Of a DNA stretch of 64,000 nucleotides, positions 8,525 to 17,670 are shown piece after piece. A model generated the notes under the pieces. The model had not been told where the DNA came from. It saw only the letters and a list, made by a program, of their open reading frames with translations, and searched no databases. The first letter of the stretch is position 1, and each line of letters starts with the position of its first letter. This stretch comes from Firmicutes bacterium HGW-Firmicutes-9 (lineage in GTDB: Bacteria; Bacillota; Clostridia; Christensenellales; CAG-138): NCBI GenBank assembly GCA_002841395.1, contig PGZM01000003.1, positions 62,001 through 126,000 on the forward strand, in the 5' to 3' direction. A program made the translations under genes and the position numbers.

Positions 8525-9632
8525 CAAAGGCGGTTTCGCCGGAATCGGATCTTTTATTGCGAAGGCGTGGAAGCGCTATAGCTTCATCTTCGTTTTCGCC
8601 ATCGTACTGCTTGTGTATTCGTTCACCATCGAGGCGAACGGGAACACGTTCAAATGGGGGCACATCACGGCGATCCTCGCGAGCCAGAACACCGTTATCG
8701 TGGGAACCATGGCGCTTGGTATGGCGCTGGTCATCATCACGGGACAGATCGATCTTTCGGTCGGCTCTGCGCTGGTGCTGTGCAGCGGCGTGAGCATCAT
8801 GGCGTTCAACATGACCAACAGCGTGATCATCACGTTGCTTGCGGCGGTTGCCGCAGGTGCACTCTGCGGCCTAATCAACGGCGTTCTCGCGGGCTATGCC
8901 AAGATGCCGCCGTTCATCGTTACCCTCGGCACGATGCTGATCTATCGCTCGCTGATGCTCTCCGTCGTTCGCGAAATCGACCCCGCGATCACAGGCTCTT
9001 CCAGCAGCCAGTTTGCACTGCTGAGCGAAAACAGCGCGTATGATTTCCTGCGCATGAAATTCGGCACGGGCAGCGTGCCCGGTGTTTCGATTCCATACAT
9101 CACGTTCGTCTTTGTCGCGGCGATGTTGATCATTCTCTTGATCTCGCGCCGTACCAAGTACGGAAAGAGCGTCTATGCAGTCGGCAGCAATGAAAAGGCG
9201 GCCTTCCTCGCGGGCGTCAACGTGCAGGGCGTGAAAGTTTCCGTGTTCGTTATCACGGGCATTCTCGTCGGTATCGCGGCGTTTGTGCAGGCCTGCAAGA
9301 TCGGCAACGTGACGCCGGCTTCCTCCGGCAAGAGCTATGAAATGTACGCCATTGCGGCGGTCGTTCTCGGCGGCGTGAGTATGAGCGGCGGCAAGGGCAA
9401 TCTGCTTGGCGTGTTCTTCGGTGCGCTGTCGTATACGACGATCAACTTCATCATCGTTTCGATCCCCGCGTTGACCACGGATATTCAGGATACCTTCCAG
9501 GGTCTGGTGCTCATCGCGGTCATCCTGGTCCAGACGGTAGGCCCCGTCATCAAGGAGCGATTCATCGAAGCGCGTAAGCGCAGAGCCTCCCGCAAACAGG
9601 CGCGCATCGAGCGCGCGGAGAGCAGGGGCTAA
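8514..9632 (+). CDS. Sugar ABC transporter permease
   Basis: A 372-residue membrane subunit of the ribose/galactose-type importer (RbsC/MglC family), with about eight to ten hydrophobic segments. Family blocks are visible: TGQIDLSVGSALVLCSG near residue 80 and MYAIAAVVLGGVSMSGGKGN near residue 290, the latter in the loop that contacts the ATPase. The ATG at 8514 follows GAGGAGGAG and overlaps the ATPase gene, so translation is coupled. The C-terminus is a long Arg/Lys-rich cytoplasmic tail. A strong terminator follows, making it the last gene of the importer operon. Confidence 0.94.
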   Translation: MRANKGGFAGIGSFIAKAWKRYSFIFVFAIVLLVYSFTIEANGNTFKWGHITAILASQNTVIVGTMALGMALVIITGQIDLSVGSALVLCSGVSIMAFNMTNSVIITLLAAVAAGALCGLINGVLAGYAKMPPFIVTLGTMLIYRSLMLSVVREIDPAITGSSSSQFALLSENSAYDFLRMKFGTGSVPGVSIPYITFVFVAAMLIILLISRRTKYGKSVYAVGSNEKAAFLAGVNVQGVKVSVFVITGILVGIAAFVQACKIGNVTPASSGKSYEMYAIAAVVLGGVSMSGGKGNLLGVFFGALSYTTINFIIVSIPALTTDIQDTFQGLVLIAVILVQTVGPVIKERFIEARKRRASRKQARIERAESRG

Positions 9633-9655
9633 ACCGCAGCCATTCTGCAACAAGA

Positions 9656-9698
9656 AAGACCCGCGTTTCGCTTGTTTGGCAACGCGGGTCTTGTTATA
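9656..9698 (+). terminator. Terminator after the sugar importer operon
   Basis: AAGACCCGCGTT (9656-9667) pairs with AACGCGGGTCTT (9681-9692). The stem lies between the convergent permease and U32 peptidase genes and probably serves both. Confidence 0.85.
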
Positions 9699-9716
9699 AA
9701 GTGGTTTATTGCTGCT

Positions 9717-11753
9717 CTATAGCAGCGGTCGATAATACAGCCCGGTGGTATGCGGCTCGTCCGTTTTTTCGCCCGCAATGAAGCGTTCGGTAACGGCAGA
9801 AATCTCCTGCGGCGTTTCGCGCGTGAAATAGAGAATTTGATGGTCAAGCCCGCGCATGTTCCGCTCCGCGATATCGAGCGGCACGCTGTTTAAGAGTGCA
9901 ACGGTGCGATAATGGTCGCATTCCACGGGAAATCGCACATGCATGCGGTCGGTGAGAGCGCCATTTTGTCCGCAATCGGCGCATCCGATGGAGGCTTTGA
10001 TCGGGCAGTTGCGTAGCTGCATCAACGGAAGACTGCCGTAGGAGACGATGCCGCGCGATATAGTTCCGCCGAGGGATTTGATCGCATTCATCGACAGCTC
10101 AAACGAGAGCGTCAGGCTGGCGAGATCTTGTGTTTCATAGAATCGCACTGCCTCCGTGTTGGTGCAGTTCAGTCCATATCCACCGTGCACGGTCAAGCCG
10201 AGCCGTTTTCCGAGATTGATGCCGTAGATGTTGTTCGCCCATACGGCTGACAAACCCTGTGAAGCGAGCGCTTCCAGCTTTACATCAAACGCGGGTTCGT
10301 CCTCTGGAAAGAGTACAGTTGGCAGCTGCGCGATCAGCTGATCGCCGAGTGCTGCAATCAACTCCGCATCGATTTCTTCCGCAGGCAGTATGATTTTTTC
10401 GAATGAATCTGTACAAGCAATCTGATCTTTCTGATAAAATCTTGCCCAGAGCGCAGGTTTTTCCCGCTGAGACAGATATCGCGCCGGTGCGGTGATTTCA
10501 TAATCTTCCCGCTTGTGCGGCTGTGGCTGCCCGCGTAGTTCCAGCAGCGCGTCCAGCGCTTCGCGGCGCATCGCGTTCAGCGCGGAAGCAGGCATAGTGT
10601 AGCCATCCGTGATCTCGGCCGTAAACGAGCGCACAAAGAAAGGCGTTCCGCCGGTCTTCTCCAGATTCTTTTTCGCGTTCTCTTTATCCAGCGCGCGGTG
10701 GATCGCCCGTTCCGGCGCGCCGCCCTCTGTGGTGATCGAATGCGCTCCGTCGCTGACGGTGAGCGTAGCATGCGTTTCGTCCAGCTTGAAGTGCAGATCG
10801 ACTGGGACAAGAGGCGTTTCATTACGGTAGAGCGCGGCAAGCGAGCCAAGCACGCCGTCCGCACCCGTGACATCCTCTTTGGTGCGGTAGCCGAACATCT
10901 GCCCGTCGCGCCTGGCGGCGAGATATCCGTCCGTAAAGCCGCTGCGGGAAAACACCGCGCGCAGGGATTCCGCGTCGTAGGGCTTGCCCTCGAGCGCAAG
11001 CTTGCATGCGGCGGTTGCTGCCGCGACGTATTCGGGACGCTTCATGCGGCCTTCGATCTTAAACGAGTTTACGCCGGCTTTCGCCAGCTCTTGCAAATGC
11101 GGGAGCAGCGACATATCCTTTAAGGAAAGTGCGTACGGATGGTCTCCGCTTGTCCAGTTCAGGCGGCAGGGTTGCGCGCAGAGCCCGCGGTTGCCGCTTC
11201 TGCCGCCGAGCATGGCGGAAAGATAGCACGCGCCGGAGACGCTCATGCAGTGCGCGCCGTGGATAAAGGCTTCTTTTTGAATCGAGACCGAGGCGCAGAT
11301 CGTTGCGATTTCTTCCAATGATAGCTCGCGCGCGAGCACGATGTTATCAAACCCGACGCTCTCGAGAAACCTTGCGCCGTCGACGTTGTGCACGGCAGTC
11401 TGCGTGGAGGCAAAGCGTTTGAGCGTGGGGTATCGCTGCTGGAACAGACGCAGCACCGCTATATCCTGAATGATGACCGCGTCTGCGCCGGACTGTGCGA
11501 TGCGATCCGCCTCTTCCTCCAGCGCGGAGAGTTCCGCGTCCAGCACGATCGTGTTGACGGTGACATATACCTTCACCCCACGCGCGTGACAATAGGAGAC
11601 AGCCTTTGTGAGGTCTGTCTCTGCAAAGTTTGCGGCGTTCCGGCGCGCGTTGAAGTTCTGCCCGCCGAGATAGACCGCGTTTGCGCCGCAGCGCACGGCT
11701 GCAATCAACTGCTCTTCGCCGCCGACGGGGGAGAGGATTTCGGGTGTTTGCAT
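9717..11753 (-). CDS. U32-family peptidase / 23S rRNA hydroxylase-like protein
   Basis: A 678-residue protein of peptidase family U32 with the extra C-terminal domain of long members. The N-terminus PEILSPVGGEEQLIAAVRCG and the family signature around IHGAHCMSVSGACYLSAMLG followed by NRGLCAQPCR are clear. Known relatives are collagenase-like PrtC and RlhA, which hydroxylates 23S rRNA; proteolytic activity is not proven for most members. The grouped cysteines (CMS, GACY, GLCAQPC) and the later CPIKASIGCADCG cluster fit a metal or iron-sulfur site. The ATG at 11753 is the family-like start; an AAAGGAG element is somewhat far (about 13 bases). It is divergent from the ROK kinase gene. Confidence 0.88.
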   Translation of the reverse strand: MQTPEILSPVGGEEQLIAAVRCGANAVYLGGQNFNARRNAANFAETDLTKAVSYCHARGVKVYVTVNTIVLDAELSALEEEADRIAQSGADAVIIQDIAVLRLFQQRYPTLKRFASTQTAVHNVDGARFLESVGFDNIVLARELSLEEIATICASVSIQKEAFIHGAHCMSVSGACYLSAMLGGRSGNRGLCAQPCRLNWTSGDHPYALSLKDMSLLPHLQELAKAGVNSFKIEGRMKRPEYVAAATAACKLALEGKPYDAESLRAVFSRSGFTDGYLAARRDGQMFGYRTKEDVTGADGVLGSLAALYRNETPLVPVDLHFKLDETHATLTVSDGAHSITTEGGAPERAIHRALDKENAKKNLEKTGGTPFFVRSFTAEITDGYTMPASALNAMRREALDALLELRGQPQPHKREDYEITAPARYLSQREKPALWARFYQKDQIACTDSFEKIILPAEEIDAELIAALGDQLIAQLPTVLFPEDEPAFDVKLEALASQGLSAVWANNIYGINLGKRLGLTVHGGYGLNCTNTEAVRFYETQDLASLTLSFELSMNAIKSLGGTISRGIVSYGSLPLMQLRNCPIKASIGCADCGQNGALTDRMHVRFPVECDHYRTVALLNSVPLDIAERNMRGLDHQILYFTRETPQEISAVTERFIAGEKTDEPHTTGLYYRPLL

Positions 11754-11873
11754 GAAGAAAACATTTCTCCTTTGCGGTTTTCGCAACCGTGTGATAAGAC
11801 TATTGTATAACAAAACGTCAATTCTGAGAAACGAAAATACAATCCAGTAATCCGATCAGCAAGAGGGAATGGC

Positions 11874-12815
11874 ATGAAAGACGTCATCATCGGCATCGAC
11901 ATCGGCGGAACGCACCTGCGCATCGGCGCGGTGGATCGATCAGGGCAAGCGATTCATTTTGAGAAGCACGAAAGCCGCGAGGTTTGCGGCGACGGCGGCT
12001 CCGCGCAGCGCCTGATCGCACTGATTCGAGACTATCTCGCAAAAAGCGGGCTTGCGGAACGCATGGCCGCGCTTGCGGTCGGTTTTCCGTCTACCGTGAG
12101 CCGTGACAAACGGATCGTCTACAGCAGCCCGAACCTGCCGCTTGGCGGTGAAGGCGGGCTAGACGGGCAGGATGTGGTCGCGCTGTTGCAGGCGGCGTTT
12201 GGTGTGCCTGTGTTCATCGACAAAGACACAATCTTCCTCTTGCAATTCGACCTTGTGCGCCTTAAGCTGCAGAATCGCGGCTGTACGATTGGCATCTATT
12301 ACGGCACGGGCATCGGCAACGCGATTTTTATGGACGGTAAGTTTCTGGTTGGCAAGCACGGCGTTGCGGGAGAACTTGGACACATTCCGTATTTTGGAAG
12401 CACGAATATCTGCGGCTGTGGCAGCCGCGGCTGCGCCGAGACGCACGCAGGCGGCTATGTGCTGCGCAGTCTCTGGAAGCAACACTTTGCAGACGAACCG
12501 TTTTCCGAGATATTTTTGCGACATAGCGATGATGTGCGCATCCGGAAGTTCGTAGAAGCAATGGCGATTCCGTTTGCGACGGAGCTCAACCTGCTTGATC
12601 CGGATCAGGTCATCATCGGCGGCGGCGTTGTGGAGATGAAAGGATTTCCGATGGATCTTCTGAAAGAATTTCTGCACGAGTTTGTCCGGAAACCGTACCC
12701 GGGTGAGGATTTCGCGCTGTTGCGTGCTTCCAACATGCCTGAAACGGGCGTCATTGGCGCTGCTTATTATGCGATGGAACGACTGGCGGGCTTTTCCGCC
12801 GCGACGAAGGAGTAG
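11874..12815 (+). CDS. ROK-family sugar kinase
   Basis: A 313-residue kinase of the ROK family that phosphorylates a free hexose or amino sugar with ATP in the cytoplasm. The N-terminal phosphate loop is IGIDIGGTHLRIGAVD. The zinc-binding motif CGCGSRGCAETHAGG, with three Cys plus an upstream His (GELGHIPY), is intact. No DNA-binding domain is present, so it is a kinase and not a ROK repressor. The overall style resembles allose kinase relatives, but that is only an impression. It is followed after 3 bases by a PfkB-type kinase, then an MFS carrier, suggesting a sugar-use operon that complements the ABC importer locus upstream. Confidence 0.88.
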   Translation: MKDVIIGIDIGGTHLRIGAVDRSGQAIHFEKHESREVCGDGGSAQRLIALIRDYLAKSGLAERMAALAVGFPSTVSRDKRIVYSSPNLPLGGEGGLDGQDVVALLQAAFGVPVFIDKDTIFLLQFDLVRLKLQNRGCTIGIYYGTGIGNAIFMDGKFLVGKHGVAGELGHIPYFGSTNICGCGSRGCAETHAGGYVLRSLWKQHFADEPFSEIFLRHSDDVRIRKFVEAMAIPFATELNLLDPDQVIIGGGVVEMKGFPMDLLKEFLHEFVRKPYPGEDFALLRASNMPETGVIGAAYYAMERLAGFSAATKE

Positions 12816-12818
12816 AAT

Positions 12819-13778
12819 ATGAATCGATTCAGCATCATTGGCGCGGCGCATCTGGACGCGCTGGTCGAAGGCGTGGAGGAGTGCGGATTGCGCGCGGGCT
12901 CCACGCCCGCGGAACGCATCCGGCTCGGGTTCGGCGGCGACGCGCTCAACGAGGCGGTGACGCTCTCGCGGCTCGGCGGCGCGGTCGAGCTCATCAGCAA
13001 GGTTGGCGTTGATAATGCGGGCGATATGGTGCTGGACTTCTGCAGCGGTGCGGGGCTGCCGATCGACAGCATTGCGCGCGAAGAAAACTTGTCCACGAGC
13101 ATGAACATCGTGCTGATCGACCGAGCGGGGGAACGCAGATTCATCACCGACCCGAACAGCAGCCTGCGCGCGCTCAAGCTTTCGGACGTGCTGCCACAGG
13201 TGGATTCGCTTGCTCCTGTGGTCTGCTTTGCGAGCCTGTTCGTGTTCCCACACTTTCGTGCGGAAGAGCTTGCGACGCTGTTCTCCGCCATCAAATCGAA
13301 AGGCTGTCTGCTCGCGGCGGACATGACCAGGCGCAAGAACGGCGAGAGATTAGCCGATCTCGCGCAGGCCTGGCCGCATCTGGACGTTCTGTTTGCCAAC
13401 GTTGAGGAGGCGGGGCTGCTCACCGAATCGACGGCGGTGGAGGAGATGGCACAGGAAATCCTAGAGCACGGTGTGAAATGTGTGGTGATTAAGACCGGCG
13501 CACGTGGCTGCTATGTCGCGTCGGAACGGTTTACGGGCGCGGTACCCGGCTGTGTGAGCCGCGCATGCGTGGATACCACGGGCGCGGGAGACAACTTCGC
13601 CGCGGCGTTTCTGTTTGCTCATGCGGCGGGGAGAACAGCGGAGGATTGCGCACGCTTTGCAAACGCGGTTGCGAGCATCTGTGTGGAGCATCTCGGTGCA
13701 ACGGCGCACGAAATCACGCTGGACGAAGCCCTCGCACGCTGCCGCGAAAACTACGGCGAAGGATTTCTTTCGCTTTGA
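12819..13778 (+). CDS. PfkB-family carbohydrate kinase
   Basis: A 319-residue kinase of the ribokinase/PfkB family. The N-terminal glycine region LGFGGDALNEAVTLSRLGG and the C-terminal catalytic signature CVDTTGAGDNFAAAFLFAHA, with the base Asp in GAGD, are both present. Substrates in the family include fructose, ribose, sugar phosphates and nucleosides; none can be singled out here. It starts 3 bases after the ROK kinase stop and is probably translated from the same mRNA. Two different sugar kinases side by side suggest either two successive phosphorylations or two substrates. Confidence 0.9.
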   Translation: MNRFSIIGAAHLDALVEGVEECGLRAGSTPAERIRLGFGGDALNEAVTLSRLGGAVELISKVGVDNAGDMVLDFCSGAGLPIDSIAREENLSTSMNIVLIDRAGERRFITDPNSSLRALKLSDVLPQVDSLAPVVCFASLFVFPHFRAEELATLFSAIKSKGCLLAADMTRRKNGERLADLAQAWPHLDVLFANVEEAGLLTESTAVEEMAQEILEHGVKCVVIKTGARGCYVASERFTGAVPGCVSRACVDTTGAGDNFAAAFLFAHAAGRTAEDCARFANAVASICVEHLGATAHEITLDEALARCRENYGEGFLSL

Positions 13779-13877
13779 CAATTATGCAGCAATCGAGAAA
13801 ACGAAAAGAACTTTTGCATCCACGGGGTGCATGTGCTAATATGACGAGACTATACCGATAAGATTGCCGAGGAAATC

Positions 13878-15098
13878 ATGCCAACAAAACGTAGAAATGA
13901 GATATTCCTGTTCTTTGCCGTCATCGTGGCGGTCAACCTCGCTGCGGGGTTCAGCGAGGGGCTCTTCTCCAATTATTTCAAAGAAGTCTATTTCACCGAC
14001 GCATCCCAGCGCGGTCTGATCGAGCTGCCGCGCGAGATGCCGGGTGTGCTCACGTTTTTGATCATCAGCGCATTGACGTTTCTGGGAGACATCACCATCG
14101 CAATCATGGCGCAGGGCATCGCGGCATTCGGCCTGATGGTGTTGGGGCTTGTAACGCCTACGTTCGGCGTGATGCTGGTGTTCCTGTTCATCAACTCCCT
14201 TGGCGTGCATCTCTATATGCCGCTGCGGGACAGCATCGGTATGTCGCTTTCCGAGCCGGATCAGGTCGGCAAGCGCATGGGACAGTTCGGCGGTATCAGC
14301 TATGCCGTACTCTTGGTCGCGGGGCTTGCGGTGTTCTTCCTGTTCCGGTTTGAGGTATTCAGCCTGACAAGCCCAATCAAATGGCCGTTTGTCATCGCCG
14401 CGATATTCTATGTGGTCGGAATGCTGCTTCTGATTCAGCTAAGACGTATGACCGGCGGCATCCGCACCAAGCGCGAAAAGATCAAGTGGATCTTCCGCAA
14501 GGAGTACAAGTATTACTATCTGCTGGCGATCGTCTTTGGCGTGCAGAAGCAGGTGATGCTCGTGTTCGGCCCGTGGGTGCTGATTGAGACGCTTGGGCAA
14601 CGCGTAGACGTCATCGTGATGCTCGGCATCATCGCCTCCACGCTCGGCATGTTCTTCATGCCGCAGCTGGGCAAATGGATCGATCGCTTCGGCGTAAAGA
14701 AGCTGCTGTATGCCGATGCACTCTCGTTCATCTTCGTCTATCTCTGCTACGGCACGCTGTCGCACGGTTTCAACGCCGGTACTCTTGCAAAATTCGGACT
14801 GCCAGTGATCATCACCTGCGCGCTGTTTGTTATCGATCGCTTATCGTCCCAAATGGGCATCATCCGCGTGATCTACCTCAAATCCATCGCCCTCACGCCT
14901 TCGGACGTGACGCCAACGCTTTCGCTTGCGATGATGATGGATCATGTGGTCTCGATTATCGTCGCCGTGTCCGGCGGGCTTCTGTGGGTTACGTTCGGTT
15001 CGCACTACATTTTCTATGCGGTCGCCGCGCTCTCGCTGATCAATCTTGCGGTGGCAATCCTCGTCAAGGACCCGCGCAAGGTAGAGGTACGTTTGTAA
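13878..15098 (+). CDS. Major facilitator superfamily transporter
   Basis: A 406-residue polytopic membrane protein with about 12 hydrophobic segments and a cytoplasmic loop near the middle (RRMTGGIRTKREKIK). It lacks signatures specific enough to name a substrate. The ATG at 13878 has GAGGAAATC just upstream. It follows the ROK and PfkB kinase genes in the same direction, with a 99-base gap that includes an AT-rich stretch, so it may have its own promoter. Uptake or efflux of a sugar or sugar derivative is the most reasonable guess from context. Confidence 0.82.
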   Translation: MPTKRRNEIFLFFAVIVAVNLAAGFSEGLFSNYFKEVYFTDASQRGLIELPREMPGVLTFLIISALTFLGDITIAIMAQGIAAFGLMVLGLVTPTFGVMLVFLFINSLGVHLYMPLRDSIGMSLSEPDQVGKRMGQFGGISYAVLLVAGLAVFFLFRFEVFSLTSPIKWPFVIAAIFYVVGMLLLIQLRRMTGGIRTKREKIKWIFRKEYKYYYLLAIVFGVQKQVMLVFGPWVLIETLGQRVDVIVMLGIIASTLGMFFMPQLGKWIDRFGVKKLLYADALSFIFVYLCYGTLSHGFNAGTLAKFGLPVIITCALFVIDRLSSQMGIIRVIYLKSIALTPSDVTPTLSLAMMMDHVVSIIVAVSGGLLWVTFGSHYIFYAVAALSLINLAVAILVKDPRKVEVRL

Positions 15099-15159
15099 CG
15101 ACAGGTTGCTGATATAGATCACATTCTGTTGTAAAGCCAGAAGCATAAGAAGACATAAA

Positions 15160-15190
15160 AAACTGACGCCGGATAGGCGTCAGTTTTGTT
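15160..15190. terminator. Terminator between the MFS and six-repeat protein genes
   Basis: ACTGACGCC (15162-15170) pairs with GGCGTCAGT (15176-15184), followed by TTTG and preceded by an A run. Convergent genes flank it, so it can act on both strands. Confidence 0.85.
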
Positions 15191-15206
15191 TGTTTGATGT
15201 GGATTG

Positions 15207-17282
15207 TTATCTACGGTGACGGCGGCGGCGCGGGGTGTTTGTGATCTGCATGATCAGCAGCACGACGCCGAAGAGAAGCACGATTCCGCCGCAGATGTAG
15301 ATCCAGGAATAGGTCGTGGATTTCACCGGATCGAGGATTGTGGTGACGGCGGCTTCTTCCAGATTCCGTGCGGTTCCGCTCTGCTCGATGGAGGTCGGGG
15401 TGTAGTTGCCGTCTCCCGCGCGTGTGACAGAGAGGGAATACGGCTCGCCTTCGAGTGCGATGACCGTGACGGTGTATGCGCCAGTTTCGTCTGCCGGATC
15501 AACCTTGCATCCCTGCGGCGCAAAGTCGATTTCGCCGTCTCCGCTGCCGCCCGTTAGGCGGATGTCAAACGTGCTGCCGGGGAAGGCGTTGTTGTTCCAG
15601 CCGCTCATGGCAAGCGCTGCCTGTACGGCGCCCGCTGTGGTTCCTTCGAAGATCGCTTCGGAAGAAGCTTCGTATGTCGCATCGCCTGCGCGGCTGACGT
15701 TGACGGAATAATCCTTGCCGGCCAACGGATAGACCGAGATGATGTAAACATTGCTTTCGCCGGTCTTGAGCCGCGCCATGCAACCGTCGTTGGTGGAAAG
15801 CGTGGTGGCACCCGTTCCGTTACCGCCCGTTACGGTGATTTCAAACGCGGTGCCCGCAGGGGCGTTTGCGTTCCAGTTTTCAATCTGCAGCGCATTCTGG
15901 ATGCCCTTGCCGGACTGCCCGTGGTAGGTGCGCGTCTGTTCCGCTTCATATTGTGCCGTTTCACCCATCACCGCGTTGAGCGAGTAGCCGCCCGCAGAGG
16001 TGACGGTGACGGAGAACTTCGTCTCAGTCGTGCCGCTGGAGGGAGAAACGGTGCATCCGCTCGCGATGAAGGTAATCGGTGCGCCTTCGGCACCGCCTAC
16101 GACCTTGATCGGGAAGGTGTCGTTGCAATTCTTGGTTTCTGCCCAACCGGAGACCGCAAGCGTATGCGGACGGGATTTCTCGGAAACACCGCTCTGCGAA
16201 GCGGAAGTGCTGTTGTAGCCGTAGTTACCGGGGCGCGTCGCTGTTAAGGCGTAAGGGCCGACCGCGTCCACGGTGACTTCGTATTCGTTGCCGGAGAGCA
16301 ACACTGCCGTGCAGTTGACGGGGGTGAGCGCGATGGCTTCGCTCGTGCTGCCGCCGAAGATGCGAACCGTGAAAGTTTCGCCGCTCTTTGCGTCGCTGAC
16401 CCAGTCCTCGATGTGCATGGTGGACTGGTTGGACTTACTGGAGCATCCGCTTAACAACGCGGAGTAGGCGGTGTTATAATTGGTGTTGCCGTCCATCATC
16501 GCGGTGAGCGAATAAGCGCCCACGCGGTTGACGGTGACTTCAAACTCGGTTTCGGCGGTTCCGACAGCGGGCGTAACCGTACATCCATCCGTCAGGAAGG
16601 AGATCGCCCCGTTGGTGCTGCCGCCGGTGACCTGAATCTTGAAATGATCGTAATAGTCTTCGCCGCGTCCCCAGCCGGTGATGTTCAGCGGCATCTGGTC
16701 CGCTCTGCCGGCAAGACCCGTGCGTATATCGCGTGCAAGCTCGGTGGTTCCGTTCTTTGCTGCGGTTAAGGAATATGCGCCGGAGCCGGTAACGGTTACG
16801 GTATAGGTGTCTGCGCCCGTTCCGCTCATCGGGAACACGGTGCAGTTGGTTGCGGTGAAGGAGACGGGCTCCAGCTCGGAAACACCCTTCAGGGTAACAT
16901 CAAAGCTTTCGCCGCAATTCTTTGCCCCTTGCCACGAGACGATCGAGATGGCGTTGATGTCGCGAATTGCAAAATCGGACACACCGACCTGCGGCGCGTC
17001 CTCGGTGGGTTGGAATTGCACGATAGTTTCTTCTTCAATAGGAGAAGAAGCCGCCTGTTGATTGCTTTCATCCACTTGGAACGACTGCAACAACGTTCTG
17101 GTTGCGGCACTGGCGGGCTTATATGCAAATATGACGGCTAAACCAAAGAACAAAATGAATGCAACGAGTGTATATACTCTTCTTTTTGCACGTTTGCGAG
17201 AATAGCGAACAGACCGTTCGCGGCTATGCGAGCGGCCAGGGGGATCCGAATATGATGATGTATGCCTACCCGTTTGTCCCAT
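15207..17282 (-). CDS. Membrane-anchored surface protein with six Ig-like repeats
   Basis: A 691-residue protein that I cannot assign to a named family. A basic cytoplasmic head (residues 1-35, many Arg/Lys) is followed by one membrane segment (VYTLVAFILFFGLAVIFAY), six tandem repeats of about 85-95 residues, and a second membrane segment near the C-terminus (IYICGGIVLLFGVVLLIM) with a tail rich in Arg and His. Each repeat begins with a Trp block (SWQGAKNCGESF, GWGRGEDYYDHF, DWVSDAKSGETF, GWAETKNCNDTF, NWNANAPAGTAF, GWNNNAFPGSTF), has one conserved Cys in its middle, and ends YSL-A. This fits extracellular beta-sandwich domains. The ATG at 17282 fits the GGGGG ribosome site better than the one two codons earlier. 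Confidence 0.8.
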   Translation of the reverse strand: MGQTGRHTSSYSDPPGRSHSRERSVRYSRKRAKRRVYTLVAFILFFGLAVIFAYKPASAATRTLLQSFQVDESNQQAASSPIEEETIVQFQPTEDAPQVGVSDFAIRDINAISIVSWQGAKNCGESFDVTLKGVSELEPVSFTATNCTVFPMSGTGADTYTVTVTGSGAYSLTAAKNGTTELARDIRTGLAGRADQMPLNITGWGRGEDYYDHFKIQVTGGSTNGAISFLTDGCTVTPAVGTAETEFEVTVNRVGAYSLTAMMDGNTNYNTAYSALLSGCSSKSNQSTMHIEDWVSDAKSGETFTVRIFGGSTSEAIALTPVNCTAVLLSGNEYEVTVDAVGPYALTATRPGNYGYNSTSASQSGVSEKSRPHTLAVSGWAETKNCNDTFPIKVVGGAEGAPITFIASGCTVSPSSGTTETKFSVTVTSAGGYSLNAVMGETAQYEAEQTRTYHGQSGKGIQNALQIENWNANAPAGTAFEITVTGGNGTGATTLSTNDGCMARLKTGESNVYIISVYPLAGKDYSVNVSRAGDATYEASSEAIFEGTTAGAVQAALAMSGWNNNAFPGSTFDIRLTGGSGDGEIDFAPQGCKVDPADETGAYTVTVIALEGEPYSLSVTRAGDGNYTPTSIEQSGTARNLEEAAVTTILDPVKSTTYSWIYICGGIVLLFGVVLLIMQITNTPRRRRHRR

Positions 17283-17350
17283 CGTCATTTCCCCCGAAGT
17301 AACGTTGCAAGAACGGCCATGAAACGGAATCCTGTAAAAATCCGTTATCT

Positions 17351-17368
17351 CGTAACAAATGTGTTACG
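17351..17368. promoter_or_regulatory. Perfect palindrome upstream of the six-repeat protein gene
   Basis: CGTAACAAATGTGTTACG has 7-base perfect arms around AATG. It lies 69-86 bases before the start of the minus-strand gene, where a repressor or activator could bind. Confidence 0.5.
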
Positions 17369-17670
17369 GTATATTCATGGAAATTTAATATAATACTACC
17401 TTCTTACGTATGTATTGTCAAGGGATATTTTACAAACTCTTGTATTCCGGCGAAAATTCATGCACAACCTGTTGCGGTTTCAGCCGATGTTCATAAATTG
17501 TTTTTTTTCCCAGATTTGACGCCATTTGTATAAGTTTTTTATGCGTTTTTTTCGTGGTGGGGGAAGGGTGTCCATTTTGCATCCGGTTTGGTATAATGGG
17601 TCATAATCATGCAAAAAAATACAGTCATTTGAGCTACCTTATGGGGTAACTGCCAAAAACCAGGAAAAGG
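17369..17670 (+). promoter_or_regulatory. AT-rich divergent intergenic region with the moeA promoter
   Basis: No gene is seen here. A TATAAT box at 17592-17597 with a weak -35 about 17 bases upstream (TGTCCA, 17569-17574) is the likely moeA promoter. TTTTGCAT (17575-17582) and ATGCAAAA (17609-17616) form an inverted repeat centred on the -10 box, a possible operator. I do not recognise a Moco riboswitch in the 70-base leader. Confidence 0.5.

Noticed and set aside
15207-17282. Six internal repeats as a CRISPR or DNA tandem repeat
   Set aside because: The repeats are diverged at DNA level and are protein domains of about 90 residues, with no spacer structure.
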